From BD2-11 sp965221785 (GTDB lineage: Bacteria > Gemmatimonadota > Gemmatimonadetes > Longimicrobiales > Gaopeijiaceae): a DNA stretch of 64,000 bases. The position numbers were made by a program, and so were the translations under genes. The stretch covers positions 1,240,001 to 1,304,000 of the forward strand of contig CBDCSR010000002.1 of NCBI GenBank assembly GCA_965221785.1. Reading direction: 5' to 3'. Every line of letters starts with the position of its first letter. Within the stretch, counting starts at the first letter, position 1. Positions 53,604 through 62,689 of the stretch are shown here, in pieces. Below the pieces are notes generated by a model. That model was not told the origin of the DNA. It worked only from the letters and a program-made list of their open reading frames with translations, and ran no database searches.

Positions 53604-54685
53604 GTTCCCAATTGCGTGGTATGCATAGTACCCGTCTGTTCCGCCTGGAGCGTCATGTCCTCACGCTGCTTGGCGTGGTCGGGTCCATTGCGTCCACCCC
53701 GCTGGTCGAGCCCGTGACGGCTCAGCTGTGGGAGCCGGCGGATCTGCAGATGACCATCGGACGGTTGGACGGCGACGACGCCGAGGTGTTCGGTCTTCTC
53801 CGCACGATCGAGGTAGACGCCGCCGGCAACGTCTACGTTCTGGGGGAGCAGACTTCCGATATTCACGTATTCGATCGAGACGGCGGTCACATCACTTCAT
53901 ACCGGCGGCGAGGGCAGGGCCCTCGAGAACTCCTGGGCATTCGTGGCTCTGATCTCGATTCGGAAGGCGTTCTTCACGTCGCGGATGTCGCCAACGGGCG
54001 GATCAGCACCTTCGAACTCGATGGAGACACTCTTGCCTTCAGGACGGTGACAACTTTGAGGTTCCCTCCAACGGACGTTTGTGTACTCGGAGGACGACGG
54101 TACGTTCTGCGCCAGCCCGGAGGGCCAACTGATCCCACGATCAGCGAGATCGACAGTGATGGCCAGGTGATTCGGGGCTTTGCGAGCCCCGAGGAGCCGC
54201 GAGAGGCTGACCAACGTCGTGAGCTGGGGCAGACACCGCATATGCTTAACTACGGCTACCTTGCGTGCGATGAAGCTACTCGAACGATCGTGAAGTTCAA
54301 TTGGATGGTACCGGTGGTGCGAGCCTTCGACCCCGAGGGAGAGATACTCTGGGAAACGACGCTCGACGACTACGTTCCCTGGCACCTCACGGCAAGCAGA
54401 CCCGGCGTGTGCTGCCGGTATCGTCCGGACCCGGAAGAGGGCTTCTCGCACTCAGGCCGGTCGGTCGTTGTGGATCGTGGCGGTAACGTGGTGCTTGGGC
54501 TTCAAATCGAAGGCCCCCGCTCTGCGGAGAACCGGCGTCACGAGCTCATCGTCCTGGATGTGTCATCGGGGCGAGTGATTGACAGGCACCCCACAGTTGG
54601 AGTGGTCGGCTCCGTGAGGGATGGGCTCATCTTCACTTATGGCGAAGAACCGTTCCCTCAGGTGCGCGTCTTTGGTACGCGGTAG
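53600..54685 (+). CDS. Exported six-bladed beta-propeller protein
   Basis: A 361-residue protein with a signal segment (about residues 18-42, ending near VTAQL) and NHL-like blades: LRTIEVDAAGNVYVLGEQTSDIHVF, GSDLDSEGVLHVADVANGRISTF and RSVVVDRGGNVVLGL. It matches the six-bladed propeller proteins common in Bacteroidota and Gemmatimonadota, whose functions are mostly unknown. The ATG overlaps the stop of the DsbA remnant. Base composition is somewhat lower in GC than its neighbours, which may mean a different history. Confidence 0.75.
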   Translation: MSSQLRGMHSTRLFRLERHVLTLLGVVGSIASTPLVEPVTAQLWEPADLQMTIGRLDGDDAEVFGLLRTIEVDAAGNVYVLGEQTSDIHVFDRDGGHITSYRRRGQGPRELLGIRGSDLDSEGVLHVADVANGRISTFELDGDTLAFRTVTTLRFPPTDVCVLGGRRYVLRQPGGPTDPTISEIDSDGQVIRGFASPEEPREADQRRELGQTPHMLNYGYLACDEATRTIVKFNWMVPVVRAFDPEGEILWETTLDDYVPWHLTASRPGVCCRYRPDPEEGFSHSGRSVVVDRGGNVVLGLQIEGPRSAENRRHELIVLDVSSGRVIDRHPTVGVVGSVRDGLIFTYGEEPFPQVRVFGTR

Positions 54686-54809
54686 GGTATAGTGTGGATC
54701 CTGGACAGCGCGGCGAAGATGCCGCCATTATTCAGCGCCTGCCGTTCGACAACCTACGGGTCAGCCCCGGCATCCCCCTATCGAGAACCGATTTCGAAGG
54801 ACCGAGCCG

Positions 54810-56015
54810 GTGCCGAAACTCACCACGGAACTGCGCGCACTCCATGACATCGCGCGCGTAAGCGGGCTCGACCAGCGACGCTTCGGTCCCGAGGCTTACT
54901 GGACCCTCCTCGACCCCCTGCTGGACGGCAGCCCGGGGCTGACGTGCGAGAAAGTGGGCGAGAGCGCCGAGGGACGGCCGCTCCGCATGGTGTCGTTCGG
55001 TGAGGGTGAGGTGGGGGTGCTCGCCTGGTCCCAGATGCACGGGGACGAGAGCACCGCGACCATGGCGCTGGCGGACATCTTCTCGCTCATCGCCGGGCAC
55101 CCGGAAAACGCTCTGGTTCGGACGCTGTCCCGGCGCCTGCGCCTCCATTTCCTTCCCCTGCTCAACCCGGACGGCGCGACCCGCTTTCAGCGCCACAACG
55201 CGGCCGGGATCGACGTGAACCGGGATGCCCGGCGCCTCGCCACCCCGGAAGGGCGCGCGCTGAAAGCGGTGCACGACCGGATACGGCCTGATTTCGGCTT
55301 CAACCTGCACGACCAGAGCCCGCGTTTTCGCGTCGGGGACACCGACCGCATGGCGGCCATCGCGCTCCTGGCGCCGGTCCACAACGACGAAGGCGAGGTC
55401 AGCGAGCGGCGGCGCGCGGCGATGCGCGTGTGCGGCGTGGTGCGCAGGGCGATCGAGCCGCTGGTGGGCGGGCACGTCACCCGCTACGACGACGCCTTCA
55501 ACCGGCGGGCCTTCGGTGACCTCATGGGAGCCTGGGGCGCGAGCACGATCCTCATCGAGTCCGGGGGATGGCCGGGCGATCCGCAGAAGCAACATCTGCG
55601 CATGGCGAACTTCGTCGGCATCCTTTCGGCGCTCGCCGCGATCGCCGACGGCAGCTACGCAGAGGTCGACGTCGCCCTTTACGACAGCCTGCCTCCGAAC
55701 GGGCGCATGGTGAGCGACCTCCTGCTCGCCGGGGGGACGCTGATCGCGCCGGGTCTACCGCCGACGGTCGCCGACGTGCTCATCGAGTACGACGACCCCC
55801 TGACGTGCTCGGGCCCCACCATCGTTGAGTTGGGCGATCTGGGCGACCAGGAAGCCCATGAAACCATCGCGGCCAGCGGACTCTTCGTGGTCGCCGGCAA
55901 GGGGCATCGCGCCCCGGACGGGAGCGCACGGATCGGTCCGGGCGTACCCGCCGACCTGGTGGTGGCGCGGGATCCCGCCGGAAGCGTGGTGGTGAGGAGG
56001 ATCGGTCCGGGCTAG
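54810..56015 (+). CDS. M14-family zinc carboxypeptidase-like protein
   Basis: A 401-residue protein. The zinc site is H77 and E80 in SQMHGDES with H167 in FNLHDQ; substrate-binding N137-R138 lies in DVNRDARR and the catalytic glutamate is E250 in ILIESGGW. No signal peptide is seen, so it acts in the cytoplasm or exits by another path. A C-terminal domain of about 140 residues follows the M14 fold. Members of this branch cleave peptides or act on modified amino acids. The start is GTG with AAGGA upstream. Its stop overlaps the convergent nucleotidyltransferase gene by 4 bases. Confidence 0.83.
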   Translation: MPKLTTELRALHDIARVSGLDQRRFGPEAYWTLLDPLLDGSPGLTCEKVGESAEGRPLRMVSFGEGEVGVLAWSQMHGDESTATMALADIFSLIAGHPENALVRTLSRRLRLHFLPLLNPDGATRFQRHNAAGIDVNRDARRLATPEGRALKAVHDRIRPDFGFNLHDQSPRFRVGDTDRMAAIALLAPVHNDEGEVSERRRAAMRVCGVVRRAIEPLVGGHVTRYDDAFNRRAFGDLMGAWGASTILIESGGWPGDPQKQHLRMANFVGILSALAAIADGSYAEVDVALYDSLPPNGRMVSDLLLAGGTLIAPGLPPTVADVLIEYDDPLTCSGPTIVELGDLGDQEAHETIAASGLFVVAGKGHRAPDGSARIGPGVPADLVVARDPAGSVVVRRIGPG

Positions 56016-57028
56016 CCGCCTTCGTTCGACCCCGTCGCCTCGACCACCGAGTGGTCCGAGACGTTCACCCTTCCCTCCACCCCCCGCACGACCGCTCCCG
56101 CGCCCACCAGCGACCCGTCCAGGCGCGCTCCGTCCACACACGCGCCCGCGCCCACGATGGTGTTCGTCACCCGGCTGCCGACCACTCGCGCCCCCCGCTC
56201 CAGCGTGACGTTGGGACCGATAACGCTCCCCTCAACGACCACATCCTCCTCCACCAGAACCGGCTCTGTGAGCGAGCATTCGCTCAGCCGCGCCTTGGGC
56301 GACACCACCGCCCCTCCGGCCTCCAGCAGATGGCGATTGGTGCCCAGCAGCCCCCCGGGACTGCCGCAGTCGTGCCAGGAGTCCACCGGGGCCGCGCGGA
56401 TGCGCGCGCCGCGGTCCACCATGTACTGGAAGGCGTCCGTCAGGTAGTACTCCCCGGATGAGCCCGGACCCGAGGCCAGCACGTGGTCGATGCCCTCGAA
56501 GAGCAGGGCGGAGTCGCGAATGTAGTAGAGGCCGATGTTGGCGAGGCGGGAGACGGGCTGCTCCGGCTTCTCCACGATGCGCGTCATGGCGCCGTCCGGG
56601 CCGGTTACGACGACGCCGTACTTCCAGTAGTCATCGACCTCCCTCGTCCAGATGACCGCGCTCCATTCCGGCGGGAGCGTTCGCGCCGGCGAAAGGTCGG
56701 CCTCGAACAGGGTATCGGCGAACAGGATCAGCAGCTCGTCATCCGCGAACGGCTGCGCCAGTTTGACCGCCCCCGCGGTCCCGTCCTGAACGGCCTGGAC
56801 CACGTAGTGGACGGGCAGATCCGGATACTCCTCCGTCATGTACCGCCGGACGACTTCGTCGAGATGGCCGACGATGAACACCATCTCCGTGACCCCGAAG
56901 CGCAGCAGGTCGTCGAGCAGGTGGGCGAGGACCGGCCTCCCGGCCACGCGCATCAGCGGTTTTGGCAGGAGATGGGTGTGCGGCCGCAACCTCGTTCCCT
57001 TGCCCGCAAGCGGAATGACGGCTTTCAT
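56012..57028 (-). CDS. Sugar-phosphate nucleotidyltransferase with left-handed beta-helix tail
   Basis: A 338-residue cytoplasmic enzyme. The start MKAVIPLAGKGTRLRPHT is the NTP-binding loop of the RmlA/GlmU family, and VQDGTAGAV and VEKPEQPVS are further nucleotide and sugar motifs. Residues about 245-335 contain hexapeptide-like repeats (LVEEDVVVEGSVIGPNVTLERGARVVGS), giving a beta-helix as in glucose-1-phosphate thymidylyltransferase-like or archaeal GlmU-like proteins. The sugar is not certain. I chose the ATG at 57028, which fits the family start. Confidence 0.88.
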   Translation of the reverse strand: MKAVIPLAGKGTRLRPHTHLLPKPLMRVAGRPVLAHLLDDLLRFGVTEMVFIVGHLDEVVRRYMTEEYPDLPVHYVVQAVQDGTAGAVKLAQPFADDELLILFADTLFEADLSPARTLPPEWSAVIWTREVDDYWKYGVVVTGPDGAMTRIVEKPEQPVSRLANIGLYYIRDSALLFEGIDHVLASGPGSSGEYYLTDAFQYMVDRGARIRAAPVDSWHDCGSPGGLLGTNRHLLEAGGAVVSPKARLSECSLTEPVLVEEDVVVEGSVIGPNVTLERGARVVGSRVTNTIVGAGACVDGARLDGSLVGAGAVVRGVEGRVNVSDHSVVEATGSNEGG

Positions 57029-57117
57029 GCAGTAGCCCTGTGTGAAGTTTGCCGGATTTCGTGGAATTCCCGGTTGAATGGATGGAATTCGGACGCGCTC
57101 CAACGTAGGATTAGGCG

Positions 57118-57804
57118 TTGCGAGTTGCCTCTGTTTCGCCAACCGGGCCTCCCAGGGGGGACAGGCTGAGCCAGGAACTCTCTTTTACCGCTCGTCTCAA
57201 GCGCGCGCTTCTGGCGACGACTTCCCGAACGTCGGCCGACGCCACCGATCGCCGTCTCGTTGGCCGCACCTATGCCATTCCCTTCGCTCAGGTATGGGAA
57301 GCCGCTCTCGACCTGGTTCGCGGTGAACTGCCGCGCTGGCATGCCCGCTGGTGGGACGAGGAGGAAGGCGTCATTCAGGCCCTTACGCGGGGGCGCCTTT
57401 CCCGCCGCGCGAGCGACGTGGTGATCCGCATCGGACTCGACGCGCAGGCGCAGACGCGGGTGGACCTCCGTTCGACTTCGCGCTCCACGCGGCTGGGGGA
57501 CTTCGGCAGCAACACGCGGCTCATCGGCACGTTCGTCGGCGCGCTGGACCGGAAACTCACCAGGCCCCAGGCGCCGCCTACTCGGGCCCGCAGGGAATCC
57601 CTGCCCGCGCAGGTTGACGGGGACACCGAGCCTCCGACGGGTGATTCCGCACCCGTGCAAGTGGTTGGATCCGCAGTCGACGAAGGCGACCGCGAACAGA
57701 CCGCCATCCGCCGACATCGCCCGCGCACGACGAGGCGACGAGCCAGCCGGCGGGGACCCCGTTCCCGGCGTCCCCGCGGCGGAAGAGGGCGGCAGCGGCG
57801 CTAG
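57118..57804 (+). CDS. DUF1499-like protein with Arg-rich tail
   Basis: A 228-residue protein from a TTG start with AGGA upstream. Residues about 50-145 (YAIPFAQVWEAALDLVRG, DVVIRIGLD, TRVDLRSTSRSTRLGDFGSNTRLI) match the DUF1499 pattern, including the RSxSRxGxxDxGxN block. The last 30 residues are almost all Arg, Gly, Pro and Ser and could bind nucleic acid or phosphate. No function is known for the domain. It is convergent with the symporter gene. Confidence 0.68.
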   Translation: MRVASVSPTGPPRGDRLSQELSFTARLKRALLATTSRTSADATDRRLVGRTYAIPFAQVWEAALDLVRGELPRWHARWWDEEEGVIQALTRGRLSRRASDVVIRIGLDAQAQTRVDLRSTSRSTRLGDFGSNTRLIGTFVGALDRKLTRPQAPPTRARRESLPAQVDGDTEPPTGDSAPVQVVGSAVDEGDREQTAIRRHRPRTTRRRASRRGPRSRRPRGGRGRQRR

Positions 57805-57834
57805 CGGCGTCGGCGGGAGCCAGCGCCGCCGGCT

Positions 57835-59115
57835 TCATCCGCCGGCGACCTGCGCATCCACGTGGTCTTCGCCCTCCGAGCGCGCGATGATGGCGGCGCC
57901 GCAGGAATCGCTGTAGACGTTGACCGCAGTCCGCGCCATGTCCAGCGGGCGGTCGATCGCGAGCATGGCCCCGACGATCAGGGCGGCATCGGCGTTCCCG
58001 CCAAGCCCGATGGCCTCGAGAACGATGAAGATGACCACGAGGCCGGCCGAGGGCACCGCAGCCGCGCCGATCGAAGCGAGAAGCGCGGTCAGTACGACCG
58101 TGGCCTGCGTCATGAAGCTGAGGTCGGCCCCCAGAGCCTGTGCGATGAAGAGCGCCCCGACGCATTCGAAGACTGCCGTTCCGTCCATGTTCACCGTGGC
58201 GCCCATGGGCAGCACGAAGGACGACACCTTGTTGGAAACGCCCACCTTCTCGCGGACGGTCTTGATCGTGACCGGGAGCGTCGCGCCCGAGGAGCTGGTC
58301 GAGAAGGCGACCAGGAGCGGCTCGAGCATGTTGCGGAAGTGGATGATCGGAGAAATGGGGCGCCCGGACGCCAGACGTCCTCCGAAGTACAGCAGGAGCG
58401 GCAACGTGATGAAGAGGTGAATGGTCAACCCCGAGGCCAGCGTCGCGATGTACTTGGCCAGAGTGCCGAACGCGTCGAATCCGGTCGTGCCCACCATCCT
58501 CGTGATGAGAGCCAGGACGCCGATCGGCAGCAGCTTGATGATGCCGGACGTGAGCGCCATCATCGCCTTGAAAAAGGCGTCGAAGATGTCGGTGATGATG
58601 ACTCGGGGGCGTTCCGGGAGGGTCGTGATGGCTGCGCCGAAGACGATGCAGAAGAAGATGATCGCCAGCATGTCCCCTGTTCCGGCTGCACCGACGAAGT
58701 TGATCGGCACGATGTCGAGGATCAGCTGGATGAACGAGTCCGGCGTGTCGACCAGCATCGGATCGGTGGAGGCTTCGACGATGTTGGAATCCACACCCGG
58801 CCGGATGAGGTTGACCATCATGAGCCCCACCGATGCGGCGAGGAAGCTCGACACGACATAGTACCCCAGCGTCTTGCCGAACAGGCGGCCCACGGCGCGG
58901 CCTCCGCCCACCGACGCCACTCCGGACACGATCGAGGTGAGCACCAGCGGAACGATGATCATCCTCAGGAGCCGCATGAACAGTTCGCCGATCCAGCCGA
59001 TCGCTTCGGCACCGGCTTCGCCGAAGGTGACCCCGAGGAGCGAACCCAGGATCATGGCCGCAAGGACCTGCCAGTGCAGCCGCTTGTAGAAGGGAAGGTC
59101 CGGATTGTATTCCAT
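57835..59115 (-). CDS. DAACS-family dicarboxylate/amino acid:cation symporter
   Basis: A 426-residue inner-membrane transporter of the GltP/DctA/SstT family. The serine-rich first hairpin AFSTSSSGATLPVT and the NMDGT ion-binding motif (309-313) are intact, as is the segment DRPLDMARTAVNVYSDSCGA that holds substrate residues. It imports glutamate, aspartate or C4-dicarboxylates with sodium or protons. It stands alone, convergent with the DUF1499-like gene, and contrasts with the altered paralogue at 2193-3413. Confidence 0.93.
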   Translation of the reverse strand: MEYNPDLPFYKRLHWQVLAAMILGSLLGVTFGEAGAEAIGWIGELFMRLLRMIIVPLVLTSIVSGVASVGGGRAVGRLFGKTLGYYVVSSFLAASVGLMMVNLIRPGVDSNIVEASTDPMLVDTPDSFIQLILDIVPINFVGAAGTGDMLAIIFFCIVFGAAITTLPERPRVIITDIFDAFFKAMMALTSGIIKLLPIGVLALITRMVGTTGFDAFGTLAKYIATLASGLTIHLFITLPLLLYFGGRLASGRPISPIIHFRNMLEPLLVAFSTSSSGATLPVTIKTVREKVGVSNKVSSFVLPMGATVNMDGTAVFECVGALFIAQALGADLSFMTQATVVLTALLASIGAAAVPSAGLVVIFIVLEAIGLGGNADAALIVGAMLAIDRPLDMARTAVNVYSDSCGAAIIARSEGEDHVDAQVAGG

Positions 59116-59229
59116 GGGTATCTACTCTGAGGAGGGAATGGATGGGCGTTCCGAGCGAGGCAGGGGCTGGGTCAAGGGCAGCAACGTGGTGAGCGGGACC
59201 GGGTTTCGTCAAGCTCCGATCCCGGCCCG

Positions 59230-60165
59230 ATGAGCACGGCCCGCACGCTGTCCGCGGCGCTCATGGTGACCGTCGCATGCACCGCCGAGCCGGAAAGGCC
59301 CGACAGTGCGCGCGTCGAAGACCCCGCCCTTGCGCCGCTGGATTCGTTCGCGGGCAACCGGTACGAGCGCCATCTGGCCTTCTTCGGGTTAGAGGACGAG
59401 AGTCCTCTGGTGGTTGCCTGGTCGTTCTCGGCAAGCACCCGTGAAGAGGCCGTCGACCGGGACGCCCGCATCTGGCTGGCGCGTGGAGGCGTGTGGGACG
59501 CTTTCTTCCGGTCCTCGTGGCAGACCCCCCCGGTCCGGGCGCCCTGGCGCATCATCCCCCACGAGGGCATCCGCATCATCGTTGCGGAACGCGATGCGCT
59601 GACCGCCCTCCTCTATCGCGGCGCGGGCCGGGAGCTGGAGATGTGGCTCGGGGAGGCGGTGGCGGGATGGAGCAGTCGTCCGGGAGAGCTGGTCCAGGTG
59701 AGGGAAGCCTCGACCGTTCTCTCCGAGAACGCCCTGGCGGGGACGCTGGTCGACATTTCCTTCGCGCAGCAGGCCTCGGACGCGACGCCCGGAAGCTGGG
59801 CGCTTCTCTTTTCCGAGGACATCCATTTGTTTCTGCGCGGACCTTTCGATGCCGCCGCCGACTCCACGTTCCAGGGATGGGGTATTCTGCGCGCACGCAA
59901 TTTCGACTGGCCGGACGTGGTCGTGACGGCCACCCGCTCGAGGGCGTTCGAGCCCGCCCGGCGCGACGTTCCGGTTGCGTGGCGCTTCCAGTCGCCCGAC
60001 GCTGACCTGACCGGTAGAATCGAGGCCATGAGCACGCACATGGAGGCCGGCGAGGGGCCGGGTCCTCAGCTGCCCCTGATCGCGATCTCCGAAGTGGAGG
60101 GCTCGATCACGATCGAGACCATCGCCTACCGCGTGCGCGGCATCCTCTACCATCGCACACCGTGA
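59230..60165 (+). CDS. Putative lipoprotein, possibly CrtC/AttH lipocalin-like
   Basis: A 311-residue protein with a short signal ending at TVACTAEP, a marginal lipobox. The mature part is beta-rich with regularly placed tryptophans (LVVAWSFSAST, GVWDAFFRSSW, FQGWGILRARNFDWPDVV). It might be a lipocalin-like fold, but that is a weak impression; treat it as unknown. Its stop lies 13 bases before the DUF445 start, so they are probably co-transcribed. Confidence 0.6.
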   Translation: MSTARTLSAALMVTVACTAEPERPDSARVEDPALAPLDSFAGNRYERHLAFFGLEDESPLVVAWSFSASTREEAVDRDARIWLARGGVWDAFFRSSWQTPPVRAPWRIIPHEGIRIIVAERDALTALLYRGAGRELEMWLGEAVAGWSSRPGELVQVREASTVLSENALAGTLVDISFAQQASDATPGSWALLFSEDIHLFLRGPFDAAADSTFQGWGILRARNFDWPDVVVTATRSRAFEPARRDVPVAWRFQSPDADLTGRIEAMSTHMEAGEGPGPQLPLIAISEVEGSITIETIAYRVRGILYHRTP

Positions 60166-60178
60166 GCCACATCGCCCC

Positions 60179-61747
60179 TTGCTCGAGAACCTGATCGCCC
60201 CGTTGCTCACCATCGCCTTCGGTGCGCTGGCGGGCGGGCTGACCAACTCGGTCGCGATCTGGATGCTCTTCCACCCGTACGAACCGTTGCGCGTGCGTGG
60301 AAGGAAGATCGGTTTCCTGCAGGGCGCGATCCCCAAGAACCAACCTCGCCTGGCAGCGGCCGTCGGCCGAACGGTGGGGAACCGCCTGCTCACCGAATCC
60401 GACCTGGAGCGGACCTTCGCCGACGAAGAGTTCCGGCGCGCCTTCGACCGGCGGCTGGGCGAGTTCGTGGACGTGCTGCTTCTGGAGGAGCGGGGTTCCC
60501 TTCGGGAGATGCTGCCGGAGTCGATCCTGCCCGAGGTGGAAGCGGCGCTGCATCACTCGGCGGCCAGGGTCCGCGAGCAGATCGCCGCCTGGCTCGACTC
60601 CGAGGAGTTCGAGCGTGCGGTCGCCGACCGCGCCGGGTCGGTAGTGGAGGCACTCTCCGACGTGCCCATCGGCGGGGCGCTCACGCCCGCCCGCAGCGCC
60701 GCTCTGGCGTCCGCGCTCGACGGGTGGATGGAGGGCACGCTGGGCAGCGACGGCTTCTACCGCGCGGTGGACGACTACCTGTCGTCGGCGGCCCGCTCGC
60801 TGCTCTCCCCCGAGAAGACCTTCGAGCAGACGATTCCGCCCGGAATGGTGGCCGCGTTCGAACGCGGGCTCGCGAACTACCTGCCGCTGGCGATCGCCCG
60901 GCTCGGCTCGCTGCTCGAGGACGAACGGGCGCGGGCCCGCTTCGAGCGGGGCATCAACGACCTGTTGCAGCGCTTCCTGCGCGACCTGCGCTTCCACCAG
61001 CGGGTGGTGGCCCGCCTGGTGATCACCGAAGACACCGTCGAACGGGTGCTGGACGCGATCCGGGAGGAGGGGGCGGAACAGATCGCGCGCATGCTGAAGG
61101 ATCCCGCGGTCCAGGCGGCCATGTCGCGCGGCATCAACGACGCGGTCGTCGACTTCCTGCGCCGTCCCGTCCACGTGGTGCTCGGAGAAGCCGACAGCGA
61201 GAGCGTGGTGGCGGCGCGCCGGACGGTGGCCGACTGGGTGGCCTCGACGGCGCGCGATCCCGCCACGCGCAGCTTCCTGGTGGAGAAGCTCGAAGCGGCC
61301 TTGCACGAAGCGGGTGCGCGCAGCTGGGGCGAGGTGCTGGAACGCGTCCCTTCCGTGTCGATCGCGGGCGGGCTGGTATCGCTCGCCCGCAGCGACGCCG
61401 CCGCCCGACTGATCGACGGCACCACCCGCCAGCTGGTGGACACCGTCCTCGACCGCCCCATCGGTGTTCCCGCGCGCTGGCTCCCCGACGGTGCGGCCGA
61501 TCGCCTCAAGCAGGGATTGAGCGCACCGGTCTGGGATTGGCTGCAGGCCCAGGTGCCCGCGGTGGTTCGGCAGATCGACGTGGCGCGTCGCGTCGAGGAG
61601 AAGGTTCTGGCGTTTCCCGCCGCGCGCATGGAGCAGATCGTGCGACGGGTGACGGAGCGGGAGCTGAAGCTGATCGTGCGCCTGGGCTACGTCCTCGGCG
61701 GGATCATCGGCACCGTCCTCGTGCTCGTCACCAGGCTGGTGGGATAG
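60179..61747 (+). CDS. DUF445-family membrane protein
   Basis: A 522-residue protein. A first membrane segment (IAPLLTIAFGALAGGLTNSVAIWMLF) is followed by the DUF445 hallmark FHPYEPL...GFLQGAIPKN, a long helical and charged middle (about 60-490), and a last membrane segment (LGGIIGTVLVLVTRLV). This layout is that of YheB/YtaF-type DUF445 proteins, of unknown function. The start is TTG without a strong ribosome site. A hairpin lies directly after the stop. Confidence 0.85.
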   Translation: MLENLIAPLLTIAFGALAGGLTNSVAIWMLFHPYEPLRVRGRKIGFLQGAIPKNQPRLAAAVGRTVGNRLLTESDLERTFADEEFRRAFDRRLGEFVDVLLLEERGSLREMLPESILPEVEAALHHSAARVREQIAAWLDSEEFERAVADRAGSVVEALSDVPIGGALTPARSAALASALDGWMEGTLGSDGFYRAVDDYLSSAARSLLSPEKTFEQTIPPGMVAAFERGLANYLPLAIARLGSLLEDERARARFERGINDLLQRFLRDLRFHQRVVARLVITEDTVERVLDAIREEGAEQIARMLKDPAVQAAMSRGINDAVVDFLRRPVHVVLGEADSESVVAARRTVADWVASTARDPATRSFLVEKLEAALHEAGARSWGEVLERVPSVSIAGGLVSLARSDAAARLIDGTTRQLVDTVLDRPIGVPARWLPDGAADRLKQGLSAPVWDWLQAQVPAVVRQIDVARRVEEKVLAFPAARMEQIVRRVTERELKLIVRLGYVLGGIIGTVLVLVTRLVG

Positions 61748-61768
61748 CCCCCGCGGCGAAGGCGGGGG
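61748..61768 (+). terminator. Hairpin after DUF445
   Basis: CCCCCGC and GCGGGGG pair around a 7-base loop immediately after the stop codon. No T-tract follows, so it may protect the transcript end rather than terminate alone. Confidence 0.4.
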
Positions 61769-61811
61769 ACCGTGTTGGCGAAGCCACGCCGTCAGCCGAC
61801 GGAAGTCTGGC

Positions 61812-62045
61812 CTACCTGGACAGGTCGAACGGCCCGCGGCTCCTCTGACGGCGACGGTGCGACCCCCGCTGCTGCTTCTTCTGCATCAGGCCGAGGAAGG
61901 TGAAGTGGCGGGTGGCTCGCTCCCGGGGCAGGTTCTTGCCCATTCGCTCTTCGACCTCTTCGACGGTGGGACCGCTGCCGAAGGAAAGCCCCAGAAAGAC
62001 CCCGAGCGCAAGCGCGAGGACGCCGCCCAGTATCTTCAGCAGCAT
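61812..62045 (-). CDS. Small single-span membrane protein with basic tail
   Basis: A 77-residue protein: a membrane segment at the start (LKILGGVLALALGVFLGLSF), then a charged region TVEEVEERMGKNLPRERAT and a strongly basic end. GGAGGAGG lies 5 bases before the ATG. It follows another tiny membrane-protein gene by 22 bases, so the two form a pair. No family recognised. Confidence 0.6.
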   Translation of the reverse strand: MLLKILGGVLALALGVFLGLSFGSGPTVEEVEERMGKNLPRERATRHFTFLGLMQKKQQRGSHRRRQRSRGPFDLSR

Positions 62046-62067
62046 TCAGTCCTCCTCCGGGGAGTAC

Positions 62068-62214
62068 TCAGCGCCTGAGCGACTCCGGGACCAGAAGGAG
62101 CATCAGGCCCGTGACCATCATGATCGCGACCGCGTTGGTCCCCACCGCGACCAGCGCCACCACGCCCCAGAAGACCACGTGGGTGAAGATGTAGCCGCCA
62201 GGCACCCAGCTCAT
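62068..62214 (-). CDS. Small two-span membrane protein
   Basis: A 48-residue frame, MSWVPGGYIFTHVVFWGVVALV onward, almost entirely hydrophobic with a basic end (SLRR). GAGGGA precedes the ATG. It is directly upstream of the 77-residue membrane protein and downstream of cutA on the same strand. No family recognised. Confidence 0.5.
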   Translation of the reverse strand: MSWVPGGYIFTHVVFWGVVALVAVGTNAVAIMMVTGLMLLLVPESLRR

Positions 62215-62308
62215 GTTTCCCTCGCGCGACCGGTTCGGTGTTCGTGGAGACGGGAGGCAAAGCCCCCGATGCCGGCACCAATATGGCCCTCGCGGGGAAG
62301 CCTGTCCA

Positions 62309-62662
62309 TCAGGTCTGCCCGTCGGCTGGCCCGGACCGCGCGGCGCGCGTCTCCTCGATCACCCATTCCAGATACCCGGGATTGCCGCCCGAGACGGGAA
62401 GAGCGAGGATCTCGGGGACCTCGTAGGGGTGGAGTTCGCGCGTCCGCCGCGTGAGCGCTTCGACCCGGTCGGCCGCCGTCTTGAGCACCACCAGCGCCTC
62501 TTCCTCCTCCTCCACCGCGCCCTGCCAGCGGTACACCGACGTCACCGCCGGCACCACGCTCCCGCACGCGGCCAGCCGTTCCTCCACCAGGACGCGGGCC
62601 AACTGCCGCCCGGTTTCGGCTCCCGGCGTGGAAACCAGCACCACCCGGTGCGCATCCGACAC
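62309..62662 (-). CDS. cutA: Divalent-cation tolerance protein CutA
   Basis: A 117-residue trimeric protein. Diagnostic segments are LVEERLAACGSVVPAVTSVYRWQG, EALVVLKTAADRVEALTRRTRELHPYEVPEILALPV and GNPGYLEWV. CutA was linked to copper tolerance in E. coli, though its exact job is unclear. The start is GTG with GGGGAG 7 bases upstream. It lies 27 bases after the acyl-CoA ligase gene. Confidence 0.95.
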   Translation of the reverse strand: MSDAHRVVLVSTPGAETGRQLARVLVEERLAACGSVVPAVTSVYRWQGAVEEEEEALVVLKTAADRVEALTRRTRELHPYEVPEILALPVSGGNPGYLEWVIEETRAARSGPADGQT

Positions 62663-62689
62663 CCGAAGCTCCCCGGCTCGAGGGCCCGC

